A stretch of 64,000 nt of DNA from Chitinophaga skermanii (lineage in GTDB: Bacteria > Bacteroidota > Bacteroidia > Chitinophagales > Chitinophagaceae). The stretch spans positions 113,482 to 177,481 of the forward strand of contig NZ_QLLL01000010.1 of assembly GCF_003259335.1 (NCBI RefSeq), written 5' to 3'. Each line of letters starts with the position of its first letter. The first letter of the stretch is position 1. This document shows positions 45,806 through 54,430 of this stretch, piece after piece. Below the pieces are notes generated by a model. That model made no database searches. It was given only the letters and a program-made list of their open reading frames with translations, and had not been told where the DNA came from. The position numbers and the translations under genes are program-made.

Positions 45806-47428
45806 ATGAAACGCATCGTTTTATTTTTTCTCTATATTCTGATTTTCAAAGTAGGTTACTCGCAACAATCTATCGAATCGTCGTTGAAAGAATTGAAAAG
45901 TGTAATAAACAAGCAACCTTCCTACGACAGTATCAAACAGAACAGTATCGATAGTATTAAGTACGAATTAATTGCAAATGCTACGCATGTGCAAGAAACG
46001 TATGCTAATTACGCAGCACTTTACGAAGCATACAAGATTTATAAATACGATTCTGCATACAGTTATGCATTGCGCATGTTAGAAACTGCCGAGCAATTAG
46101 GTGATGCCAATCTTATAACATACACCAAGCTGAAACTATCATTTACGTTTTTATCATCTGGCATGTACAAGGAAACCGGGGAATCATTGTCGCACATACA
46201 AGCGGCTACTTTACCCGATAGTTTGAAGGTGCTTTATTATGCCTTTTTAGGAAGATATTATTATGATTTAGGCGATTACGACAACGATAAACATCATACC
46301 CCTAACTACAATAAGCTAGCCGCACAATATATTGATTCAGCCTTGGCACTTTGGCAGCCCAATTCTTATGAATATGCCTACTACAAAGGCTTACGCGAAT
46401 TAAAATCGGGCAATAAGGATAAAGCGGTGCAGTATTTCACAGCATTACTCAACCGCCCTACACTTACTTTACACCAAGTGGCGGTTACAGCTTCTACACT
46501 AAGCGATTTTTACATTCAGAAAGGGCAGAACGATAGGGCTATTGAATTACTTATTAAAGCGACGATTGCCGATATTAAATCGTCGACCAAGGAAACTTCC
46601 GCGGCCTTTATTTTGGCTAGTTTATTATATAAGAAGGGGGATGTGAAGAATGCGTCGTTGTGTATAGAACAAGCTATCTCGGATGCGGCTTTTTACGGCG
46701 CCCGCCAGCGGAAAGTACAGGTGAGCGAGATATTGCCTTTGATTGAGGCCGAGAAAATAAGCATGGTGGAGAGCCAGCAGAAAATCCTAATTAGCTATGC
46801 CGCCGTGGTAACGGTTTTATTGCTAGTTGTGGTAGGATTAGTCATTTTAGTTTCGAAGCAAGTGAAGAAGCTAAAACTCGCCCAAGAAGTGATCAGTAAA
46901 GCGCATGAGAAAGAGCAGGCGATTAATAAGCAATTAGCTGAAACAAATGATAAACTATCCGATGCGAATAAGATTAAGGAGGAATACATTGGCTTCTTCT
47001 TCAACATCAACGCTGCCTTCTATGATAAAATCGAGAAGATTAAGAAGAATGTAGAAAAGAAAATCCAAGAGCGCCGCCTCGACGAAGTAAAAATGGTATT
47101 CAATACCATCAACCTAAAAAGTGAGAAAGAAGCCTTATTAAATAGCTTCGACCATGCATTTTTGAAGCTCTTCCCGAACTTTGTACCGGTATTCAACTCC
47201 CTTTTTAAAGAAGAAGACCAAGTACGACTAGCAGAAGGTGAATTAATGAATACAGATTTGCGCATTTTTGCCCTTATACGCATGGGCATACACGATACTG
47301 AAAAGATAGCCCAGATCTTACAATATTCCGTAAATACCATCAATACTTACAAAACGAAAATCAAAAATAAATCTATCGTTCCCAACGAGGAGTTCGAAAA
47401 AAGAATCATGGCCATCAAGGCGGTTTAA
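45806..47428 (+). CDS. SusR-like membrane regulator (TPR, transmembrane, C-terminal HTH)
   Basis: A 540-aa regulator of the SusR / DUF6377 type. Signal 1-19 (FFLYILIFKVGYSQQ), a periplasmic TPR region (about 25-330), one transmembrane segment (ISYAAVVTVLLLVVVGLVILVS), a cytosolic coiled coil (KLAQEVISKAHEKEQAINKQLAETNDKLSDANKI), and a C-terminal LuxR-like HTH (EGELMNTDLRIFALIRMGIHDTEKIAQILQYSVNTINTYKTKIKNKS in pieces). In Bacteroides SusR senses maltose in the periplasm and activates the sus genes. Here the gene lies directly after the GH97 gene, so it probably activates the upstream susC operon. The start was chosen for the signal peptide. A near -7 box, TATCTTTA at 45751-45758, could serve it. 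Confidence 0.9.
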   Translation: MKRIVLFFLYILIFKVGYSQQSIESSLKELKSVINKQPSYDSIKQNSIDSIKYELIANATHVQETYANYAALYEAYKIYKYDSAYSYALRMLETAEQLGDANLITYTKLKLSFTFLSSGMYKETGESLSHIQAATLPDSLKVLYYAFLGRYYYDLGDYDNDKHHTPNYNKLAAQYIDSALALWQPNSYEYAYYKGLRELKSGNKDKAVQYFTALLNRPTLTLHQVAVTASTLSDFYIQKGQNDRAIELLIKATIADIKSSTKETSAAFILASLLYKKGDVKNASLCIEQAISDAAFYGARQRKVQVSEILPLIEAEKISMVESQQKILISYAAVVTVLLLVVVGLVILVSKQVKKLKLAQEVISKAHEKEQAINKQLAETNDKLSDANKIKEEYIGFFFNINAAFYDKIEKIKKNVEKKIQERRLDEVKMVFNTINLKSEKEALLNSFDHAFLKLFPNFVPVFNSLFKEEDQVRLAEGELMNTDLRIFALIRMGIHDTEKIAQILQYSVNTINTYKTKIKNKSIVPNEEFEKRIMAIKAV

Positions 47429-47472
47429 TAAACAATTTACATTGTGATTCATGTAGTTAATGCAATATTCTG

Positions 47473-47480
47473 TACATTTG
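47473..47480 (+). promoter_or_regulatory. -7 box of the tandem tail-fibre-like genes
   Basis: TACATTTG is a perfect TAnnTTTG match 41 bases before the first ATG (47522). The nearest upstream TTG (47442) is too far away, so the -33 is unclear. It probably drives all three genes, which are separated by only 12-13 bases. Confidence 0.6.
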
Positions 47481-47521
47481 GGTACGTAATTTTATTATAT
47501 AATCTATTTACCACTTAACCT

Positions 47522-49069
47522 ATGCCAGTAAATATTTCCCGGCTTTCTATAGCCGCTTTGGGGCTTTTAATAGCCACCAGTTCCTTTGCCCATGTGTTGC
47601 ACAAAGTTGACCCAGTTTCTCCCGGTAAAAAATATGCGGCTCACACAAAGTTTACCATTCGTGATATTCAGCAATTGAATGCAGGTAGATCTTTTGCGGA
47701 TACACCGTACATTGCTAATCAAAATACACAACTGCAGACCGGTAATTTTGCCATTGGGGGTATTGGTCGTGCCGATGGTGGTTTCATTTCAAACCGTGGT
47801 ACTGCAAGTGCGGGCAATATCCATCTACGCTTTCAAACAAAAACAAAAGAACGTTGGGGCCTTGGGCTGATTGTAGATGAATTAACGGATAATAGTAATA
47901 CTGGTTCAGACTTTACTTTATGGCGCTATGCTGATAATGGTAATTATTTATCAGCCATATTCAGAGTTAAACGTTCTACGGGTGTATTAAACTTTACTTA
48001 CAATCCTACAGTAGGGGTGAATAATGATGTAATCTGGCATGCTGGTAATGATGGTGCAGGTTCGACATTAGATGCTGATTTATTAGATGGATTGCAAGGA
48101 GATGCTTATGCCCGTACCACATTATTAGCACCCACCTTTGATTCTGTTTATAAAGCTACCGCCATTCGCCAAGGTAGTTTTTCCTCGGTTACCAATGGGG
48201 GCAGTAGCAATATTGCCGATGCTCCTATAGCTGGTACAGCTGCAGCGGCTATTTCGGCTAAATATGATCAGAACTTCGGCTTCCAAATCACGAATGTTGT
48301 TTCAGATACGGCCAATTTATATTACCGTGTAAGAAGAAATGGCAACTTCGGTCCTTGGAAGAAACTGAGTAACAATTTCAGTTTAGAGGGTATAGCCAAC
48401 CAATCAGCTACTCCACAGAATGCAAGCTTCAATATTAAAGGAAATTCGACGGTAGATGGATATACGATTGTAAAGGGTCCTGTTGCAGTGCCTATTATTC
48501 AAATGCAAGAAAATACTTCTGCTACCCCGCTTCGTTGGGGTTTGGGTATGTTGAATAATTTAGACGTGAATAATGCAGGACAGGATTTCGTATTACGTCG
48601 CTATGATAATACTGGTGTGTTTATGGATGCGCCATTTATAGTTACCCGTAAAGATGGCAACGTGGGTATTGGAACGCTAGATACAAAAGGATATAAGCTC
48701 GCTGTAAATGGGAATGTAATCGCCAACAAAATTACAGTAAAAGCCTTCCCTTGGGCCGATTTCGTGTTTGATGATAATTACAAACTGCCTACACTTGCTA
48801 GTATAGAATCATTCATCAAACAACATAAACATCTTCCTAATATTCCATCAGCAAAAGAAGTAGCCGAAAAAGGGATCGAAGTAGGTGAAATGAATAGTAA
48901 ATTATTACAAACCATTGAAGAAATTACATTGCATGTAATAGCACAAGAAAAGCAAATCAATTCTCAACAAAGCCAGCTAGTACAGCAGCAAAAGCTCATA
49001 GATGAGCAACAAAAAGCCATGCAATTGATGATGGAGAAATTGGAAAAATTAACACAAGAAAAAAAATAA
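47522..49069 (+). CDS. Tail-fibre-like secreted protein, paralogue 1
   Basis: A 515-aa exported protein (signal about 1-23, ending SSFAHV). The body is beta-rich with FRVKRSTGVLNFTYNP and LLDGLQGDAYARTTL segments typical of fibre proteins. The C-terminal 120 residues form the conserved Bacteroidota module YKLAVNGNVIANKITVKAFPWADFVFDDNY, then KLPTLASIESFIKQHKHLPNIPSAKEVAEKGIEV, then a Gln-rich coiled coil (EKQINSQQSQLVQQQKLIDEQQKAM). This module resembles intramolecular-chaperone or trimerisation ends of phage tail spikes. It is the first of three tandem paralogues. A role in adhesion or surface structure is inference. Confidence 0.85.
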   Translation: MPVNISRLSIAALGLLIATSSFAHVLHKVDPVSPGKKYAAHTKFTIRDIQQLNAGRSFADTPYIANQNTQLQTGNFAIGGIGRADGGFISNRGTASAGNIHLRFQTKTKERWGLGLIVDELTDNSNTGSDFTLWRYADNGNYLSAIFRVKRSTGVLNFTYNPTVGVNNDVIWHAGNDGAGSTLDADLLDGLQGDAYARTTLLAPTFDSVYKATAIRQGSFSSVTNGGSSNIADAPIAGTAAAAISAKYDQNFGFQITNVVSDTANLYYRVRRNGNFGPWKKLSNNFSLEGIANQSATPQNASFNIKGNSTVDGYTIVKGPVAVPIIQMQENTSATPLRWGLGMLNNLDVNNAGQDFVLRRYDNTGVFMDAPFIVTRKDGNVGIGTLDTKGYKLAVNGNVIANKITVKAFPWADFVFDDNYKLPTLASIESFIKQHKHLPNIPSAKEVAEKGIEVGEMNSKLLQTIEEITLHVIAQEKQINSQQSQLVQQQKLIDEQQKAMQLMMEKLEKLTQEKK

Positions 49070-49082
49070 GCTATTTAACCAT

Positions 49083-50770
49083 ATGAAACTATTTACGCTA
49101 AGTGTTTGCCTCCTGGTAGGCCCTACTTTCGCGCATGCGAACAACAACCCTCATAACGACCCTTCAAACCCGGTATATCCCAATTTTAAAGCTCGTACAA
49201 AAATCTCTTTGCAGGATATTACGCGTTTAAATACGGGGAAGCTTTTGATGATCCTTATATTAATAGTCAGAATGCGGCAGCACAAACTGGTGGAAAATTC
49301 TGGATAGTAGGTAATGGGGAAACCAATGCTACTTTTATTTCTAACAATCCTTCCACAGCGGGAGGTGCGGCTAACTTTTTAATCCGTAACGCTGCTAGGC
49401 AAAGTAGATGGTCGATTGGCACCGTTGGTGATGAAACAGGGGTTGAAGGTGAAGGGGCAGCTTTTAGAATTTGGCGATGGAACAATGCAGGTACAGTTGC
49501 AACACAAGTAATGACTGTACAACGTGGTACTGGTGTAACAGAGATGTTCTCGACATTTATTATGCCATCCTACTCTCGAATTAAAGGAGGGCCAGATCCA
49601 GACAATACAGCAGTATTGAACTTTGTTGATAAAAATATGAGTTGGGGAGCCTCTTATAAATCAGGCTATATTGGGATGCCAAATGCTAGTTCTAATTTCT
49701 ACGTGGGTGCTAACCAAGGCGATATTATCCTGGCGCCATCTACTGGTAACGTTAACTTATCAGTTAGTGAAAGCAATAAGCCTAACATGATCACCTACCA
49801 AAATAACGCTACTTTGGTTGCACCACCAAGGATAGGATTAAATAATCGAAGTTTAGGAACAAAGCTATTACTCTACACTCAACAAAGTGCGATTTCGTCA
49901 GACTTTGCCTTGGGTTTAGAAAACAGTCATATTTGGTTTAGTACGTCGCAAAACATCGGCTCTCACGGTTTTAAATTTTATGGCGGTGAAGTTGTTGCAG
50001 CACGTTTAAGCGCTGCCGGTCAATTTGAGACTAAACTTGCCGGTAGGTTTCTTGGAGAGGTAGATCCCAATGGAGCTGCAAACGGAGCTATAAATGGCCC
50101 TGGCGCTGAAGTTGCTTTTAACCAAGGTAATGCCATTGTGCGTGGCTATAATAGAACTACATCTGTTTACTTACCCACGCAAGTTGTAGGTGGTGATAAT
50201 AATGCCACTGCCTTCTCATTCAAAATTAGTGACGGCTATTATTTCACGAACCTCACCAACAGCTCGATGCTAGGTACCGATGCAACCGGTAAATTAGTGA
50301 GCAGCAATAATATTATCTATTTAGACAGAGCTAATAACAACGTAGGTATTAATACAACCGATACAAAAGGTTATAAACTAGCTGTAAATGGGAATGTAAT
50401 CGCCAACAAAATTACTGTAAAGGCATATCCATGGGCCGATTTCGTGTTTGATGATAATTACAAACTGCCTTCACTTGCTAGCGTAGAAGCTTTCATCAAA
50501 CAACACAAACATCTACCTAACATACCTTCTGCAAAAGAAGTGGCCGAAAATGGGATCGAAGTAGGTGAAATGAACAGTAAACTATTGCAAACCATTGAAG
50601 AATTAACCTTACATGCGATTGCACAAGAAAAGCAAATTACAGCGCAAAAAGACGCATTATCAAACTACCAAGAACAGCTATCAAAACAAGCAAAACTCAT
50701 CAACGAGCAACAACAAGCAATGAAATTGATGATGGAAAAATTAGAAAAATTATTAGAAGTTAAACAATAA
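49083..50770 (+). pseudogene. Tail-fibre-like paralogue 2, split by a single frameshift
   Basis: The first frame (49083-49307) carries a signal peptide and runs to RTKISLQDITRLNTG, then turns to nonsense and stops. The second frame continues without interruption from about 49238 (EAFDDPYINSQNAAAQTGG...) to the stop at 50770 and contains the normal body and C-terminal module. The frames join at a run of four G (49235-49238); a fifth G would restore one 562-codon gene aligned with its neighbours. No other damage is visible. It could be real recent inactivation, slippage-based phase variation, or a sequencing error. As it stands, translation can only give a 74-aa peptide or an internal start at 49511. 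Confidence 0.85.
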
Positions 50771-50782
50771 CCTCCCTGCACT

Positions 50783-52411
50783 ATGAAATCTTCATATTTA
50801 ATTGTCCTAACTTTTTTATTAGGCGCTAGCCAAGCCATGGCTAAAGATGCAGACTCTACAGGATATAAGTACAAAAATGTTCCACCTGTTAATTTACAAG
50901 ATATCAGGAACTTAGCCATCGCAGATCTTCGTGCAGCTGAAGATTCTGGTTCGCCTTACTACATTAAAAACCAATTTGGCGCTATACAAACCGCTTCGTT
51001 TAACATACAAGGTAATGGTAAAGTTTCAGGCTCATTTATTGCAAAGGGTGCACCCGGTGGTGCCCGCTTTGTGATTTATGATGGAGCAACGGATGTAATT
51101 CGCTGGGGTATTGGTAATAGTGGAACCGAAACTGGTACAGCTAATATTGGTAATAACTTTACCATTTGGCGATATGCTAATAATGGATCTTACCTTGGTC
51201 CTGCAATAGAAATTAATCGTAATAATGGATCACTAGAAACTTTTTATCCAACCTATTTGGCCAATGAATCACGCGTAAGGGGAACAACAAAGGATATAAA
51301 TGCTCAATCCATATTATATTTCGCCGATAGCTCTGGTATTGTGAATAATGGGAATAAATCGGGTTATGTTGGTTTCCCTACGAATAACAAGGATATTTAT
51401 GTAACCTCTTATAATGGCGGTGTAACATTGAATTCAGTGTCAGGTGCAGTGAATTTACAAGGTGGGAATAATACCACCAATGCATATCTTTTCTGGCAAC
51501 AATCTATTCCTGCTGGTCCACCAAGATTCAATACGAGAAGCGAGGGGACCAAAATTGTTTTATATCCTCAAGTCACAACGAATGCTAGTGATTTCGCAAT
51601 TGGTACAGAAACGAACCACGTATGGTTTAGTACCTCTCGTTATTTTCACCAACAAGGCTTTAAGTTTTATGGTGGCGATAGTGTTGTTGCACGATTAAGT
51701 AGTGCAGGTCAATTAGAAACCAAACTTGCCGGTAGGTTCTTAGGAGAAGTTGACCCTGCAGGTGCTACGAATGGTGCTTTAGCCGGGCCAGGTGCTGAAG
51801 TAACTACCAATGCAGGAAACGCTGTTGTACGCGGTTATAACAGAACCTCTTCCGTATACATACCTACTCAAATCGTAGGTGGTAACAATAACACCACTGC
51901 CTTCACGTTCAACCTCAGCGATGGTTATTATTTTACTAACTTGGCAAATAGTTCCATGCTAGGTACCGATGCAACCGGTAAATTAATAAGTAGCAATAGT
52001 ATCATTTATTTAGACAGAACTAATAACAACGTAGGTATTAATACAACCGATACCAAAGGTTATAAGCTAGCTGTAAATGGGAATGTAATCGCCAACAAAA
52101 TTACTGTAAAGGCGTATCCATGGGCCGATTTCGTGTTTGATGATAACTACAAACTGCCTTCACTTGCTAGCGTAGAAGCTTTCATTAAACAACATAAACA
52201 TCTCCCTAATATTCCTCCTGCTAAAGAAGTGGCCGACAAAGGCATTGAATTAGGTGATATAAACAGCAAATTGCTGCAAACAGTAGAAGAACTTACTTTA
52301 CATGCTATTGAACAAGAAAAGCTATTAAAAACACAACAACAACAGATTGAACAACAACAGAAGTTGATTCAATTACTTAGTGAAAAAGTGGAGACTTTAT
52401 TGAAGAAATAA
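50783..52411 (+). CDS. Tail-fibre-like secreted protein, paralogue 3
   Basis: A 542-aa exported protein (signal 1-20, ending GASQAMA). The N-terminal strand NVPPVNLQDIRNLAIADLRAAED matches the start of the other two copies (FTIRDIQQLNAG, ISLQDITRLNTG). The middle shares long stretches with paralogue 2 (VWFSTSRYFHQQGFKFYGGDSVVARLSSAGQ and LAGRFLGEVDP, NSSMLGTDATGKL). The C-terminal module WADFVFDDNYKLPSLASVEAFI and the Gln-rich coiled coil are nearly the same as in the others. It starts 12 bases after paralogue 2 and is followed by a strong terminator, so it is the last gene of this operon. Confidence 0.86.
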   Translation: MKSSYLIVLTFLLGASQAMAKDADSTGYKYKNVPPVNLQDIRNLAIADLRAAEDSGSPYYIKNQFGAIQTASFNIQGNGKVSGSFIAKGAPGGARFVIYDGATDVIRWGIGNSGTETGTANIGNNFTIWRYANNGSYLGPAIEINRNNGSLETFYPTYLANESRVRGTTKDINAQSILYFADSSGIVNNGNKSGYVGFPTNNKDIYVTSYNGGVTLNSVSGAVNLQGGNNTTNAYLFWQQSIPAGPPRFNTRSEGTKIVLYPQVTTNASDFAIGTETNHVWFSTSRYFHQQGFKFYGGDSVVARLSSAGQLETKLAGRFLGEVDPAGATNGALAGPGAEVTTNAGNAVVRGYNRTSSVYIPTQIVGGNNNTTAFTFNLSDGYYFTNLANSSMLGTDATGKLISSNSIIYLDRTNNNVGINTTDTKGYKLAVNGNVIANKITVKAYPWADFVFDDNYKLPSLASVEAFIKQHKHLPNIPPAKEVADKGIELGDINSKLLQTVEELTLHAIEQEKLLKTQQQQIEQQQKLIQLLSEKVETLLKK

Positions 52412-52425
52412 GTTATTCCATTTAT

Positions 52426-52472
52426 AAAAAGAAAAAGGTCGTTGCTATCAGTAGGAACGACCTTTTTCTTTT
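52426..52472 (+). terminator. Terminator of the tail-fibre-like operon
   Basis: AAAAGAAAAAGGTCGTT and AACGACCTTTTTCTTTT form a 17-bp stem with a 12-base loop and T-rich 3' side. Confidence 0.9.
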
Positions 52473-52786
52473 AACATCACCAGCGCTACCTAAAAGGTGT
52501 ATATACTACACTTCGGCAATATGGACTAACAACCTGGCAGCTTTTAAAGCACCTAGGAATAACAAGGGGAATATATGTCACATATATGGAAACCATTGGA
52601 AGAACATTGGGATAACATTGGGAGAACATTAGAAGAACATTAGGAGATATTATAAACCACATTCAGCCATCTTATAAAGGTATCATCATCAACCTTTTAC
52701 AAAAACATTCTTCACTGTAAGGAAACATCAGTAGCATAACAGGTGGCCAATCATCCTTTCATTCGTTCGTTCTTAGAGCAAAAAAA
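52473..52786. other. Gene-free region with short repeats
   Basis: No gene is supported. It contains the 11-base array at 52588-52652; otherwise I see nothing. Confidence 0.6.
52588..52652. repeat. Second tandem array with 11-base period
   Basis: After a 10-base unit GGAAACCATT come GGAAGAACATT, GGGATAACATT, GGGAGAACATT, AGAAGAACATT and AGGAGATATTA, all exactly 11 bases. The sequence differs from the array at 1167 but the period and purine-rich character are the same. It also sits in a gap between convergent genes. Confidence 0.85.
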
Positions 52787-52811
52787 TAGGCAGTTATTGT
52801 ATAACTGCCTA
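52787..52811 (-). terminator. Terminator of rnz
   Basis: TAGGCAGTTAT and ATAACTGCCTA form a perfect 11-bp stem with a 3-base loop. On the minus strand it continues into seven T at 52786-52780. Confidence 0.9.
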
Positions 52812-52822
52812 GCATAATATAT

Positions 52823-53731
52823 TTAAATGATAAAAGTTGTGCCTTCGGTTGCTAACGCTGTATTTTCGAATACCGGCCAAGTTTCATCTAAGAAAGGTTG
52901 TAAATCAGTGTATTTAGAGCTAAAATGACCAATTAATAGTTTTCCCACTTTAGCATTTTTAGCCAACGTGGCCGCTTGAACACTGGTGGAATGGAATCGA
53001 TCTGCGGCTCTTTGTGCTAAGGCATGAAGATACGTGGTTTCGTGGTACATCATATCGGCTTCGTATAGGTGGCGTACGAGGGATTCGTCGTAAATCGTAT
53101 CGGCACAATATACATAGCGTTTGCCTTTAGCGGGGGGTAGCGTAACCCAGTCGTTTTTTACAACGGTACCATCTTTCTTCACATAATCTTCTCCATCTTG
53201 CAGGGCACCATAATAGGCGGCCGGGATTTCGTAGGCTTTTGCTTGGTCGGGCAATAGCTTCCGTTTTTTCTTCTGCAAACCAATGGATATACCGTAGCAT
53301 GGAATGCGATGTTGCACAGCGAAGTAGCTCACTTCCAAGTCTTTATCCTGTAAGATCACGCCTTCCTCGCCTTCAACTAAGGGAATAAAGTGCAATTCAT
53401 AATTCAGTATGGTGGCGGCTACTTGTAGTTGAATATTGATGATTTGTTCCAATTCGGGTGGTGCAAAAAGGAATAATGGGGCCGTTCTACCCATGAGGCT
53501 TAAACTGTTCAGTAAGCCAATTAAGCCAAAGTAATGATCGCCGTGTAAATGGCTGATGAAGATGTACTTGATTTTGCTGCGACGAATATTGTATTTCAAC
53601 ATCTGCATTTGCGTACCTTCTCCACAATCAATTAAGATAGAGGTATCGTTAACAGTCACCACTTGTGCTGTTGGGCGCCGATCCAAGGTAGGAATGGCTG
53701 AATTATTTCCGAGTATGGTAACAGCAAACAT
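52823..53731 (-). CDS. rnz: Ribonuclease Z
   Basis: Metallo-beta-lactamase-fold endonuclease (302 aa) that removes 3' trailers from tRNA precursors. The zinc motif HLHGDH is at 61-66; other marks are ILIDCGEGTQMQM, the exosite region after VQHRIPCYGISI, YCADTIYDESLV, MYHETTYLH and IGHFSSKY. tRNA genes whose 3' CCA is not encoded (see 58949 and 59108) need this enzyme. It is transcribed with the STAS gene, whose stop lies 66 bases upstream. Confidence 0.96.
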   Translation of the reverse strand: MFAVTILGNNSAIPTLDRRPTAQVVTVNDTSILIDCGEGTQMQMLKYNIRRSKIKYIFISHLHGDHYFGLIGLLNSLSLMGRTAPLFLFAPPELEQIINIQLQVAATILNYELHFIPLVEGEEGVILQDKDLEVSYFAVQHRIPCYGISIGLQKKKRKLLPDQAKAYEIPAAYYGALQDGEDYVKKDGTVVKNDWVTLPPAKGKRYVYCADTIYDESLVRHLYEADMMYHETTYLHALAQRAADRFHSTSVQAATLAKNAKVGKLLIGHFSSKYTDLQPFLDETWPVFENTALATEGTTFII

Positions 53732-53797
53732 GGTTCTAAAAGGAAAATCTGCCCGTTGGGGCTTAATTAATGAAAAAATATGGGGCTAACAGGGCTT

Positions 53798-54178
53798 TTA
53801 TTCGATCTCGCCATTCAATTCACGCTCGATCTCTTCCATCATTACGATGTCCATGGCTTCGGAGATGGTAGGCACGATATTGAGGTACAGATCTTCGCCT
53901 GCTACGGAAGTAAGCAGGGCTGTTAAAGCACTGTTAAGATTTGTGATCGCACATGATAAACTATTGTCATACATATTTCTGTATACTGCTAAAATGGCCT
54001 GTGCTCCTTCTTCAGTGATTTCAGTCACGTCAACCATGTCTAGCACTAGGCTTCGGCCTTCTAGTTCGGGTAATTCGAACAAGGTATTGGTAAAGTCCGC
54101 TGCCAAATTAGCACCAAAATGTGCCTCTTCCAGCCTAAAAACCACTAATTTCTCTTTGGTATCAAATTTGAACTTCAT
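53798..54178 (-). CDS. STAS-domain protein (anti-anti-sigma-like)
   Basis: A 126-aa single-domain protein of the STAS fold (SpoIIAA-like). Visible marks are an N-terminal strand KEKLVVFRLEEAHFG, the core SLVLDMVDVTEITEEGAQAILAVYRNM, where the usual phosphorylatable Ser/Thr region lies, and the AITNLNSALTALLTSV helix. The start MKFKFDTKEK is preferred; the 21 residues before it in the open frame look untranslated. An acidic tail (MMEEIERELNGEIE) is unusual but harmless. Pairing with rnz is frequently seen in this phylum; the functional link is unclear. No anti-sigma kinase is nearby. Confidence 0.85.
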   Translation of the reverse strand: MKFKFDTKEKLVVFRLEEAHFGANLAADFTNTLFELPELEGRSLVLDMVDVTEITEEGAQAILAVYRNMYDNSLSCAITNLNSALTALLTSVAGEDLYLNIVPTISEAMDIVMMEEIERELNGEIE

Positions 54179-54430
54179 GCCGTTGGATGTTATATTTAAA
54201 ACAATAAAAAAAGGATTCAACTGTTGGGAAATTACTTTCAATAAAATACTCCCCGGAACATCATACTAAACATCCTACATTTCCGTAAGTATATTAACTA
54301 GAGAGGCTCCCTAGATGCAAAAGTAAATCTTAAGTATAAAATTGCAAGTATAAAAGTAAATCAAAAATTATTTGCTAATATTGTATAAGACAGCCCCCAC
54401 AAGGGTTTTTATAAATGAAAACTTAATCCA

